Source of the DNA: Prorocentrum cordatum
Lineage: Eukaryota > Sar > Dinophyceae > Prorocentrales > Prorocentraceae
Direction: 5' to 3'
Assembly (NCBI GenBank): GCA_963575745.1
Contig: CAUYUJ010020170.1
Span: 896,513 to 960,512 of the forward strand
DNA: 64,000 nucleotides
The notes beneath the pieces are model-generated. The model searched no databases, had not been told where the DNA came from, and saw only the letters and a program-made list of their open reading frames with translations. Position 1 is the stretch's first letter; each line of letters starts with the position of its first letter. This document shows, in pieces, positions 20,720 through 29,333 of the stretch. Both the position numbers and the translations under genes were made by a program.

Positions 20720-21590
20720 TCATGGTGACCATCACCTCGTCACCAACTATCTTCGCTCATGACCGCTGGGGTGGCTGGACGCGCCCAACGATTGCCCATG
20801 TCAGCGCTCGCGCGCGCCTCGTTCGGCACCCCGTCGCATCAATGGTCCATCGCTCGTCAGCCTGATGCCCCCCCCGCTTCCCCCACTCCCTCCACCTCCT
20901 CATGCCGCTCCCACTCCCCATCCTCCTCCTCGGCGGGGGGGGGCGGCCTTCGCCTCGACGGTGCCCGCGACGCGCGGCGCGGCGAGAGGGCAGCGGCGGT
21001 GGGGGAGGGGGCGGCGAGAGAGCATCAGCGAGGGAGCATCGATAGTCGATGCGACGACGACGACGACGACGACGACGACCGCGACGAGGGCCATCGCGAG
21101 ACCAACAGCGTGTTGTACAAACAGTTCAAGGAGATGGGGGGGGGGGGTTCGTCCACGAGTGCGCGGCGAACGCGCGCCAGGCACGCTGCCGCCGACGACG
21201 ACGAACGACGACGACGACGGCGGCGGCGACGAACGACGACGACGACGACGGCGGCGGCTCTGGTTTTTGCATCTGCAGCGGCGCCGTCTCTCGCCGAGAT
21301 CGACGGTCGACTGTGCCCTGCTCCTCGCGCTTATCAGCTGCGGCGCTGCGAGGGCCTAGGCGGGGTCCTCGAAGGCCTCGGCTGCGGTGCCTCGCTGCGC
21401 GACGCCGCGCGCGGCTCCACCGCGTCCTCGACCATCAAACTCGAAAACACAAGTCGCCATCGATTCAGCAGCAAGCCACGAAAGGGGCCCCATGTATCCT
21501 AAGGGGCCCCGAAGAGAGGTGGCGCCGCACTTAAATACACACCGCAGCCTCGCACCGTGAGCACGGGAGGTTGCGTCAGCTAACGTCGTC
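20720..21590. other. Triplet-repeat intergenic region
   Basis: Holds GAC (about 21050-21085) and GAC/GGC tracts (21190-21260) plus an inverted partial gene copy described separately. The long open frames on both strands are repeat artefacts. Confidence 0.5.
21086..21190 (+). pseudogene. Inverted partial copy of the 21600-21930 gene
   Basis: On the plus strand the sequence reads DEGHRETNSVLYKQFKEMG in one frame, then after a G-run ECAANARQAR in the next. The minus-strand gene at 21600-21930 has DEGHREANNAMYKLFKKLG and KCATNARQAL in the same order. The two copies face each other across about 450 bp and could pair as a hairpin. The break falls in a run of 10 Gs. Confidence 0.75.
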
Positions 21591-21599
21591 GTCGTCAGC

Positions 21600-21930
21600 C
21601 TAACGACGCCACTGGCCCGTGCGATACTGCTGCTCCAGGGCCTGCCGCGCGTTCGTCGCGCACTTGTGAGCGAACTTCGACGGGTTCGTGAGGCTCCCCT
21701 CGCCCAACTTCTTGAACAGCTTGTACATCGCGTTGTTGGCCTCGCGATGACCCTCATCGCTGAACTGGGCCAGGAGGAAGACGCTCTGCTGGGCCGTCTC
21801 GTCGATCTCGCATCGGCGAAGAAGGCCGAGCCAGGCGCGAGGGTCCCGCTCGAACGTGGCCCACACGGGCTCCTGCACCTCCTCAGCGACCGCAGGCGCC
21901 TCCTCCGCGGCCGCCTTCCATCGACTTCGA
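21600..21930 (-). CDS. Dinoflagellate-type protein exon (RCEID family)
   Basis: The minus-strand frame ends at a stop at 21600 and is open upstream to about 21930, through KAAAEEAPAVAEEVQEPVWA. The recognisable block is RAWLGLLRRCEIDETAQQ, then DEGHREANNAMYKLFKKLG and FAHKCATNARQALEQQ. I recall the same layout (RCEINE, then AN..I..F.K, then AF.HK...AR.A) in uncharacterised proteins of dinoflagellates. No convincing ATG precedes the block, so the 5' end is probably an earlier exon that I cannot place; 21930 is an estimate. A partial inverted copy lies at 21086-21190. Function is unknown. Confidence 0.55.
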
Positions 21931-22480
21931 TGTATTTAGCACGCTTGTATTTCGATAGTCGGGGGCCATATGTGTGGCCAGGGGCTCGGGGCAGGGGGCG
22001 GGGTCATGACCACTCGGGGACACTCAGGACCAGGGGGGGCAACGCTGGACTACAGTTTGGTTCACGTGAAACGGCCTTCTGTTCCACCTCCATGCTCACT
22101 GGCGTTGCAGATGATGAGTTTGCGTCGACAGTCGAGGTGGCTTCGCCAGCTGCTCGAGGATCGCCTTCTGATAACGTCTCGGCCTTGGCGCCGCCATTTC
22201 ATTCGTAGGAGGGGAGGGGTCAGTTGTTTCGACATCCAAGCGGAGGAGGTCTCAAAATAGACTTGGTACCCAGAATGAGGACGAGGGAGAGGATGGCGAG
22301 GGGGAGGAAGCGGAGGGGGTGGGGGAGGAGGAGCAAGATGAGGGGCAGATGGGCGGTGGGCGAGATAGCTGGGTGCGTGAGCGAACTGAGACAGACGCAT
22401 GTGACGAGGCTCCTGGACCGCCACAAAAAAACAATAAAAAGGTCGAGCAACACAAAACTAAACGTAGACCCCCCGCACTG

Positions 22481-22612
22481 GAGATGGCGATGTGGACGGC
22501 GAAGGAAGGAGCATGGGGGAGAGAACGAGAGCGCGGGTGGTAGTGGTTACTCGATGTCGACGCTTTCGGGGCCTCTCGATATCAACGTCGCCTCCTCCTC
22601 CTCAGCCACCTC
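22481..22612 (-). repeat. Duplicated gene 3' end, copy 2
   Basis: Second copy of the module at 19658-19795. It carries the last codons of the RapZ-C-like gene (EEEEATLISRGPESVDIE) and its 3' flank. Confidence 0.85.
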
Positions 22613-23500
22613 CTCCTGCTCCTGGTATCTCTCCTCTTCCTCCGCATCGTCGGACTCGCGGGCGTAGACCCCCCGCGTTGGCACTGGGCGCCAGGCACTG
22701 CTGGTCCCCGGCTTGCCGTAGACGGGGCCAGCCTCCTTGCCGCCCTTGGTGCCGACCTTGCCGTCTGCGTCCTTGCCGCCCTCGCCGATCCTGCGCGACT
22801 TCTCGGCCCGCGGCGGCGACCCTGGCGGCGGCGCGGGCCCGACATTGCGCACCATGTGGTACTCGGTGTAGACCCAGTCCCACAGGCTCTTCCACGCTGG
22901 GTACGCCATGTGGTCGTCCCTGACCGCCTGGCTCGCGTAGAGCTGAGAAAAAGGCACCTCGCCGCCCTCCGCCAGCTCCCATGCCTTCCCAGGCTCCATC
23001 CACGCCTTGACGCTCTCCAGCATGCTGATGTGCCCGCGCTTGCCGCACTGCCCGCCCGAGTTGAAGATCTTCGAGTTGCACGCGCGCACGTGCATACCCT
23101 CGACCTTGTTCCTCGACAGTATGAAGTTCAGCATCGCGTTGCACATGCGGCCCACCGTGTCGCTGCGATGAAAGCCGTGCTGGCACTCCACCAGGACGAG
23201 GATCGACGGCCACTCCTTGATCTTGTAGTTCGACACCTCGATGACGATGTCCTTGCACGCGTCGACGAACCCTGCTTGTGACATCACCGTCTTCTGGGTT
23301 TGTGCGTGAAGACCGTTCTTCTTGTGTCCGATCGTCTTGCTCGGGTCTTTCGCCAACAAGCGCCTGACGTCGAAGCGAACGACTTTCGACCCCATGCGCT
23401 CGCACTCGTGCGCGGTCCCGTTCACCAAGTCCTTGTGGACCTGGCCATAGGCGATGACACCCACGACCTGCGCGAACTGCATCGGGCGGCTCTCCTCCAT
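22547..23500 (-). CDS. RapZ C-terminal-domain-like protein
   Basis: 317 codons from MEESRPMQF. FDVRRLLAKDP lies at 43-53, followed by ILVLVECQHGFHRSDTVGRM at 100-119. A DVRxL strand and then a C(x5)RS loop (C106, R112, S113) is the arrangement of the RapZ/YvcJ C-terminal domain, whose bacterial motif is GCTGGQHRS. The CX5R loop alone would also fit a phosphatase-like pocket. The N-terminal kinase-like Walker domain of bacterial RapZ is absent. After residue ~230 the protein becomes Gly/Lys-rich and acidic and ends in the same EEEATxISRGPE tail as the gene at 19730. It is single-exon and minus strand, like its neighbours. In bacteria the domain binds small RNAs; here ligand and role are unknown. 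Confidence 0.6.
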   Translation of the reverse strand: MEESRPMQFAQVVGVIAYGQVHKDLVNGTAHECERMGSKVVRFDVRRLLAKDPSKTIGHKKNGLHAQTQKTVMSQAGFVDACKDIVIEVSNYKIKEWPSILVLVECQHGFHRSDTVGRMCNAMLNFILSRNKVEGMHVRACNSKIFNSGGQCGKRGHISMLESVKAWMEPGKAWELAEGGEVPFSQLYASQAVRDDHMAYPAWKSLWDWVYTEYHMVRNVGPAPPPGSPPRAEKSRRIGEGGKDADGKVGTKGGKEAGPVYGKPGTSSAWRPVPTRGVYARESDDAEEEERYQEQEEVAEEEEATLISRGPESVDIE

Positions 23501-24120
23501 GGCGCAGGAAGACTACAGGAAGAGAAGGTTGTAAGAGTGCGCTGCAGCACAGCCGAAGGCGCGCGCGTGCACTCAAAGAGCCGCAATGGCTAGTAGGCGA
23601 TGGTCGATGGGCCAGCCTCGATTGTCGAGTGTCGATTGTCGATCTGGAAGATAAGCCAACTGCAGCCCAGCAATTCGCACAGCGACTTTGAGCTCCCATA
23701 TAGGCGCCACGGCCAGTTCCGCACCCAGCAAAACCCGCCAGGGCTGCCCAAGACACAGGAACCCAAGGGCGAGCAAGCTCACCACTCCCAAGGGCCCAGC
23801 GAGGACAAACCCATCAGGGCGACGAATGAACCAGGACTCCAGCCTGGATGTATAATATGAATAAGGGGAGCTCGAGACCGATTCTGAGACACCCGTGCTC
23901 TTCGACATCGGTTGCAGCTGGCTCCAACTCCAGGGCACAATGCAACATCCAACGCAATATCAAGTGCAATCGCGATGAGGCAAGTATTACCACATACTAC
24001 GTGCACCTATGTACGTACACATATAACACTCATGTAAGCATTGCCACATCGTACCTGCACACATATATCTATGTAGAGATATATAGACACATCCCCCGTG
24101 CCAACCCTGTCACGAAACTC
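23501..24120. other. Intergenic spacer inside giant element
   Basis: No gene seen. It holds a cluster of TCGATTGTCGA-type motifs (23600-23645) and an alternating CATA/TGTA spacer (24000-24095) that precedes the 3' end of the next gene. Confidence 0.5.
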
Positions 24121-24930
24121 TCAGTCGTCCTCGACTTCGACAAGCTCCTCTTTCTCGTCGTCGGCGGCAACGCCGTCGGAGGTGCCAGCATTGCCCTGCG
24201 AGTCCTCACCTGCCTGAGCTGATTCGAACAACTGCATCGCCTCCGCCGCGGAGCTCGCTGTCCTGTACCTCGCGCTCACACGGCCGTCATCGCCTGTACG
24301 TTTCAGCACGAACTGGCTCTTGGTGTAAGAGAAGCTCAGCCCAGGATACTTCTTAGAGTCGACCTTGAGCTCAGCAGGAACCTTCTCGGACGGATGCTGC
24401 CTGTAAACGGTTCCCGACTTGATCTCGAACTCGCAGCACGCCTTCAAGTGCATCACGAGGTCCTCCTCCAGCTGCACATACAGGGGGGTCCCAGGCCTTT
24501 CGATAATGACCTTGGAAGGGATGCCCTTGATGTCGCCCATGGTCGGACCATGTACCGTCGTTGTGGTGCCCTGACTCTCGTCGTGGTTCGACCTGAATCG
24601 TTTCTTCCATGTCCTGGAGCCAGGCGGCGGCAAGGATGTCTTCTCCATTCCGTGAACGCTAAGCTGGTCCAAGGAGGCTAGCAATGACGATCTGTATGCG
24701 TCATCTCTAAGGCGCCCCAATGTTTCACACATCGATGTGTTAACAAGAAGCCTGATGCCCTTGGAACGCGGATGCCCAAGAAGCTCCATCACCACATCGC
24801 AGCTCTTCTTGAGGTGAAAGAATACACAACCGTTTAGCTCCCGGCAATCGTCCAGAATGACTGGCGAAGCCATGTGAGGGGCGCGCACGCGAACAACTTT
24901 GTCCACGCACCAGGCCATAGCATCCACCAT
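24121..24930 (-). CDS. Unrecognised 269-residue protein
   Basis: Starts MVDAMAWCVDKVVRVRAPHM just inside a GATATCGATATCGA block. The N-terminal 90 residues look globular (ILDDCRELNGCVFFHLKKSC, then VVMELLGHPRSKGIRLLVNT). A basic Ser/Pro/Thr linker follows, then a second globular part with TPLYVQLEEDLVMHLKACCE and FSYTKSQFVLKRTG. The C-terminus is acidic (DDEKEELVEVEDD). I recognise no domain and no catalytic motif. Codon use and gene orientation match the other genes of the element. It could be an accessory factor of the transposon or cargo. Confidence 0.6.
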   Translation of the reverse strand: MVDAMAWCVDKVVRVRAPHMASPVILDDCRELNGCVFFHLKKSCDVVMELLGHPRSKGIRLLVNTSMCETLGRLRDDAYRSSLLASLDQLSVHGMEKTSLPPPGSRTWKKRFRSNHDESQGTTTTVHGPTMGDIKGIPSKVIIERPGTPLYVQLEEDLVMHLKACCEFEIKSGTVYRQHPSEKVPAELKVDSKKYPGLSFSYTKSQFVLKRTGDDGRVSARYRTASSAAEAMQLFESAQAGEDSQGNAGTSDGVAADDEKEELVEVEDD

Positions 24931-25362
24931 GTGTCGGATATCGATATCGACGTATTCCTAGAAGCGCGCGGGGGCGCATCTACATCTGGAGCCAAACAAG
25001 CAACGCGCGACGTCGAGCGATAGGCGCATGCGACTTTCGACTGACGTGGCGTCGTGAACCGCGTTCCCCGAAAGAACAAACACGCATGGTTTGGAGCCTA
25101 AGCGTCTTAAGTAAGTTGCAAGAGGTTTAAGTGTATACGCGGCCCTGGATAAACGTTCTAAGTTTCGAGCTCGACCGCGATTTGGAACGGCGACGGCGAT
25201 GGCGTCGACGAAGCGGACGACGACGACGACGATTAGGTATATTTCGTGGTAGCTATTGCAAGAACTCCAAAACTCCATGGGAGTCCAACAGTCCATGATC
25301 GATGTCGATGCCTCATCTCTACATCGCTCCACTGCTTAGCAAATCGATGCGTGCATGTATGT
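24931..25362. other. Intergenic spacer inside giant element
   Basis: No gene seen. GATATCGATATCGACG lies at its left end and a GAC/GTC triplet run at 25190-25235. Confidence 0.5.
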
Positions 25363-27675
25363 CTACCTGCTGCGCGCTACTTTCTTCATGGTGGACACCT
25401 CGATGGTCGGCGGAGGGGGCCTCTTCGGGGCAGCGGTCGCGACCTTGGGAAGCGTGAGCTCGTCTCCAACGTTCAGAGCCATGACGTTGGTGACTACGGG
25501 GGTCTTGATATCGTACACTTTAGCGCTGCCCACAGAAACGGCCACCGAGGTCTTAGTGATGGCGCAATTCGGCTTCGTCGACTCCGCGCTGTCCACGTGC
25601 CTGATCTTGAAAGCAAGGCTCGGCGCTTTAGCGCCAGGGTCCGAGAGGGCGAAGGGCCCCGCGATCCTCTCATCAGGGCTGGGCACATCGAAGTAGGGGC
25701 GATCGCTCTCGCCGCGCTGCTTGATGGCCAGAGCCGTCGGCACGATGATCAACTTTTTCGCCTGGAACTTCTTCCTAGAGAAAATGCCCACGTTGGGTTT
25801 GCTGACTGCCATCAGATCGCCCCCATCGGCTTCGAATTTCGACGTCAAAGATATCATGGCCATGGAAATTGCTGACTTGATGTTGATCGCGACGAGATCG
25901 GTATATTTAGAAGCTGCGTCATCTGGCCACCCAGCGAGCAGTAAAGCAGTACTTCTCGATGAACTTTGGAATGGGGCACCGAATAACGATGTGGTGCAAG
26001 GGGCCATTCTGCATCACCTCCCGAATCCGAACGCCATCCTCCGACATCGAAGCTATCTTCCACGTTTTCCCTTAAATCGAAGGTGCAAGGGCACAACTCA
26101 TGCACAGGGGGGCTAATTCATGTAAGAGTTTTTATGTGGCGTAGAGGGGTGACGGGTCCAAGGTGTTTGAGGGAGCTAGGGGAAAACCACTGAAACTGGT
26201 AAACCACCCGTAGCTCGGCCGCGCCATTGCACCTTCATCGTCCTTCTTCAGCTTGATGGTGTCATCAACCTTAAACCCTCTCTGCTCCAAGATGCAGATG
26301 TTAGCGTTCGCCAGCTCCCCCGTGCTGGCGTCGTACTGCAGCGTGCCACTGAAGGGGGTCTGTTTGGCGGAGTCCCCATCGGCACCGCTGTCGTGCTGGG
26401 CCGACTGGCAGGTATACGGATTGTCGATCTCGATGGAGCCATTTTGCTTTGCCTTCAATGCCTCGCTGCACCCGTGAGCGACGCACTCGATGTTTGCGTA
26501 TCGCTCATCCACCTTTTTCCCTAACAACACCATTGCTATCAACTGGTCGGCCTGACCTATGATCGGAATGCGTTCAATCGTATCGATATCGATCTGCCCG
26601 GAAACGCTGTGAAGATGCCGCAGGGCCTTCTCTGCTGCCATCGCTTTAGACCTCGCCTCCGTGCTAGCGAAGAGGGACGCGATCTCTGAGCGGGTCACAA
26701 ACCTGCACATTCGACTCTGCACGGACTCGGGGGGGGGCGTTCACGTGAGCCTTGACGACGGCCATTGCCAGGTGGGGCATCATCTCCGTCGCCGCGAGCT
26801 TTGCCTGGCACAATGTCTCGAACGCGTACCCGCCCACCAGGCGCCCGGCGGGCGCGCACCTTGACACGAACTGCACGAGGTCCTCGATGAACTGGCCCTG
26901 GGACCCCCCCACCATATTTCGCCGCGAAGTCAGCGCATGCGTCGATATCGTCAACGTACTTCGATTCCGATTTGCTCGCCTCGGACCCGTCGCGCCCCTG
27001 CTCGGATGCAATGGCCTGGATGTGGAGCAAGAGCTCGAAATGCGTTTCTTCACCCTGCACCAGGCCCGTCGCCTGCTTTGCCGACTGGATCACACCTGGA
27101 AGTTTTGGCCAGCGTTCCTCTGCCTCCTTTTTCACCATCAACCACCTCAACCCAGTGTCAAGTGCCCTTTCCAATTGTTTATCTTTGCTTTGGAACTGCC
27201 CCGTGTTGATACGACCGTCGATGTCGGACAACGTTTTCTCCTTCGTCTCAACTCTCTCCAAGCAAGCCACCAGGAACTGATTTGTATGCCCAGAGCTCAC
27301 GCTCCCTGCGATAATCGATTCGGGCGGGGATTTGCCAAACAGATTCGACGATCTCTGAAACTCCTGGGTATACTGTGCAATCGTGCCATTCTTATCTTCG
27401 ATGCAAACTGAACCAGCCGTTGCCGCGAAACTAAATTTGTTCCTCGCGATCTTAGCCCCCAGCCTGTGCACCTCGTAAGCCTTGATGCCCAATCCATATC
27501 TGGTTGAAGGGTGGATGCCTACTTGGTGAGGTTTTAGATACAGCCACACAGCCATACCAATAGATATTAACTTCTCGAGGATCACATCTACCATTCCGAC
27601 AAGCCCATCTGCTGACGACAGTGCTTCCTCGATGAGGCCGCCCAGGGCATCGACCCCGTCAGCGAACGACGCCAT
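25363..27675 (-). CDS. Large HQVGIHPS-family protein, frame-disrupted
   Basis: Two exons on the minus strand. The start is MASFADGVDALGG at 27675. Then come HQVGIHPSTRYGLG, AYEVHRLGAKI, VCIEDKNGTI, GSVSSGHTNQFLVACLE, SDIDGRIN and LPGVIQSAKQATG. The reading shifts frame at a 7-base G run (coding strand) near 26904-26910 and again at a 9-base C run at 26729-26737. Each is explained by one extra base. An intron at 26071-26232 then joins IKLKKDDEG to KTWKIASMSEDGV, an SH3/KOW-like strand pattern. A third single extra base (TTT near 25942) restores the frame to YDIKTPVV...LNVGDELTLPKV and the stop. I recall this family as common but uncharacterised in dinoflagellates. Assembly indels and a real pseudogene are both possible. 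Confidence 0.65.
26071..26232 (-). other. Spliceosomal intron (162 bp, GT-AG)
   Basis: Coding-strand donor GAAG/GTGCAATG and acceptor TTTAAG/GGAAAACG. The junction keeps phase (one base plus two bases completes GGG). It removes an in-frame stop near 26132 and the TAA just before the acceptor, and the protein across the junction reads as one continuous motif. Confidence 0.7.
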
Positions 27676-28360
27676 CGCGCGCTCGATATCGAGGACGCTG
27701 CAGGAAATCGAGGTGCGACTCTCCTGGCGCTACGCGGCTGCGGGTCCGACTTCGATGGCAATCGAGTTCGATGGCATCGATTTCGATGGCAAGAGGAAGG
27801 GGGGGAGGAGGAGAAGGAGGAGGAGGAGGAGGAGGAGGAGGAGAAGGATACTGATAAGGAGAGGAGGGAGAAGAGAGGAGGGGGAGGAATAATGACTGGC
27901 ACAAGGAGGGATAGGAAATGATAAGGGGAATGAGGAAGAGGAGGATGCCGACGACGAGGAAGAGGAGCTGGAGGCGAGGAAAGAGGGAGGACGAGGGCGG
28001 TCGCGGTGGGAGGGGGGCCGCGGCGCCTGGCACTTGTTGCACGGAGGGGCGGGCGGCGCGCGCGCGCGCCGCTCGCCGCTCCGACCGACCAGACCGATCC
28101 CCCCCCCCCACCCCTATATACCCCCACCCCCGCAACGATAATCGATGTCCTCTTCGATCATCGATGTCCTGCACCGCGGTGGGGCGAGGGGGGGGAGGAG
28201 GAAGGCGAGGCTCTCTAAGGCAAGAACAATCCGCGACCGTGGGAGTTACCATCATCGTCGTCGTCATCATCACCATCATCACCGTCATCATCGTCGTCGT
28301 CATCATCATCATCGTCATCGTCATCATCACCATCATCCTCATCATCATCATCATCATCAT

Positions 28361-28400
<40 letters not shown>

Positions 28401-29029
28401 CCCCCCCCCTCCCCCTTTTCTTCTCACTGCAAGGAGCGCCCTTTCTTGTAATGGCTGCTCACGACACTCGCGAGCGTAACAAGATCGTTTCACGATCCGT
28501 TATTTTGCGGGGGCAAGGGTGGAACAGTTCACGAACGTAAAGTGCACGCGCCTTCAGCGCCTCCGCTCTGCGTTTCTTTTCTTTCTTGCCTGCGTCGCGA
28601 CAAGAAAGAAAAGTTTTTTTTTGAGAAAAAACTTCAACAACCACGAAAAAAGGACACGCATGTGCACACGCGCGGCGCGCCTCCTTCTTCTCTTCAATCG
28701 CGGGGTGCTCGTGCGACCCGTAGAACAGACAATTAAAAGGCAGGGGGGGCGCGCGCCGCGCTACTGCTGATAAGAGTATCGCAGGCGGCGCGCGTATGCA
28801 TCGATATCGATATCGACATCGACATATGATTGTGCATGTGCATGCATGCGCATGTGTACGTGCGCGCGCGTTATCTACATCGCAATGCGTGAACACACCT
28901 TACACGCGCATATGTGCAAAACTATGTGTCTACGAAAATGAAAATATGTAAGCGTATGTGTGAAACGCTGTAGTATATGACTGAATCCCATGATGAATAT
29001 ACGAGGATTTACTTTGGACATACTAACTC
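27676..29029. repeat. Microsatellite-rich right interior of giant element
   Basis: GGA tract at 27795-27850, a GC-rich stretch, ATC/GTC triplets at 28250-28362, a TC dinucleotide run at 28361-28398 followed by poly-C, and an alternating purine-pyrimidine spacer at 28795-28960 that includes GCATCGATATCGATATCGAC. The A+T content rises toward 29029. No gene is supported. Confidence 0.6.
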
Positions 29030-29293
29030 GGGGCTAATTCGACTTAGTAAGTCGAAGATAGTTCGACTTAGTAAGTCGAAATAGTTCGACTTAGTAAGTC
29101 GAAGAAGTTCGACTTACTAAGTCGACAACTTCGAGTTATAATTCGACTTATAAGTCGGCTGTCGACTTAGCTTTTAGGTTATAACTCAACTTATAAGCTG
29201 ACCTAAGTCGATCACCTAAGTCGGTTATGCTAAGTCGGCCTAAGTCGACTTATAACTCGACTTCGTAAGTCGCCTAAGTCGATTCGTAACTCA
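29030..29293. repeat. Right subterminal array of TCGA palindromes
   Basis: Tandem GTTCGACTTAGTAAGTCGAA-type units (first five or six nearly identical, 29037-29130), then looser GTCGACTTA and TTATAACTC motifs. It is the counterpart of 11637-12060. Confidence 0.9.
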
Positions 29294-29333
29294 CGTCCTC
29301 AACTTATATCTAAGATATAACCCGCCGTTCATC
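29294..29333 (-). repeat. Right terminal inverted repeat, giant element
   Basis: Exact reverse complement of 11597-11636 over 40 bp. The sequence just outside (AAAGTATTGAAA) does not match the left flank (CTTACTGA), so no target duplication beyond a possible AT is seen. Confidence 0.95.

Larger units (their letters stand above)
11597..29333 (-). mobile_element. Giant multi-gene TIR element (17.7 kb)
   Basis: The segment is bounded by a perfect 40 bp inverted repeat (11597-11636 and 29294-29333). Inside each terminus lies an A+T-rich array of TCGA-centred palindromes (11637-12060 and 29030-29293). About nine genes lie within, every one on the minus strand, and the one nearest the left end encodes a transposase-like protein. 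Terminal inverted repeats, repetitive subterminal arrays and a transposase-like gene are the standard hallmarks of a class II DNA transposon. Size and gene number are well above ordinary cut-and-paste elements. I recognise none of the Maverick/Polinton markers (protein-primed DNA polymerase, retroviral-type integrase, FtsK-like ATPase, capsid). No target duplication longer than the dinucleotide AT is visible. A host gene array that happens to be flanked by the repeats cannot be excluded from one copy. Confidence 0.75.

Noticed and set aside
22547-23500. Protein tyrosine phosphatase based on CX5RS
   Set aside because: The His before Cys and the WPD-like loop are absent; the DVRxL strand upstream fits a RapZ-C-like domain better.
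11597-29333. Maverick/Polinton or endogenous-virus identity for the giant element
   Set aside because: No DNA polymerase B, retroviral-type integrase, packaging ATPase, protease or capsid motif is visible in any of its genes, and no 6 bp target duplication is seen.
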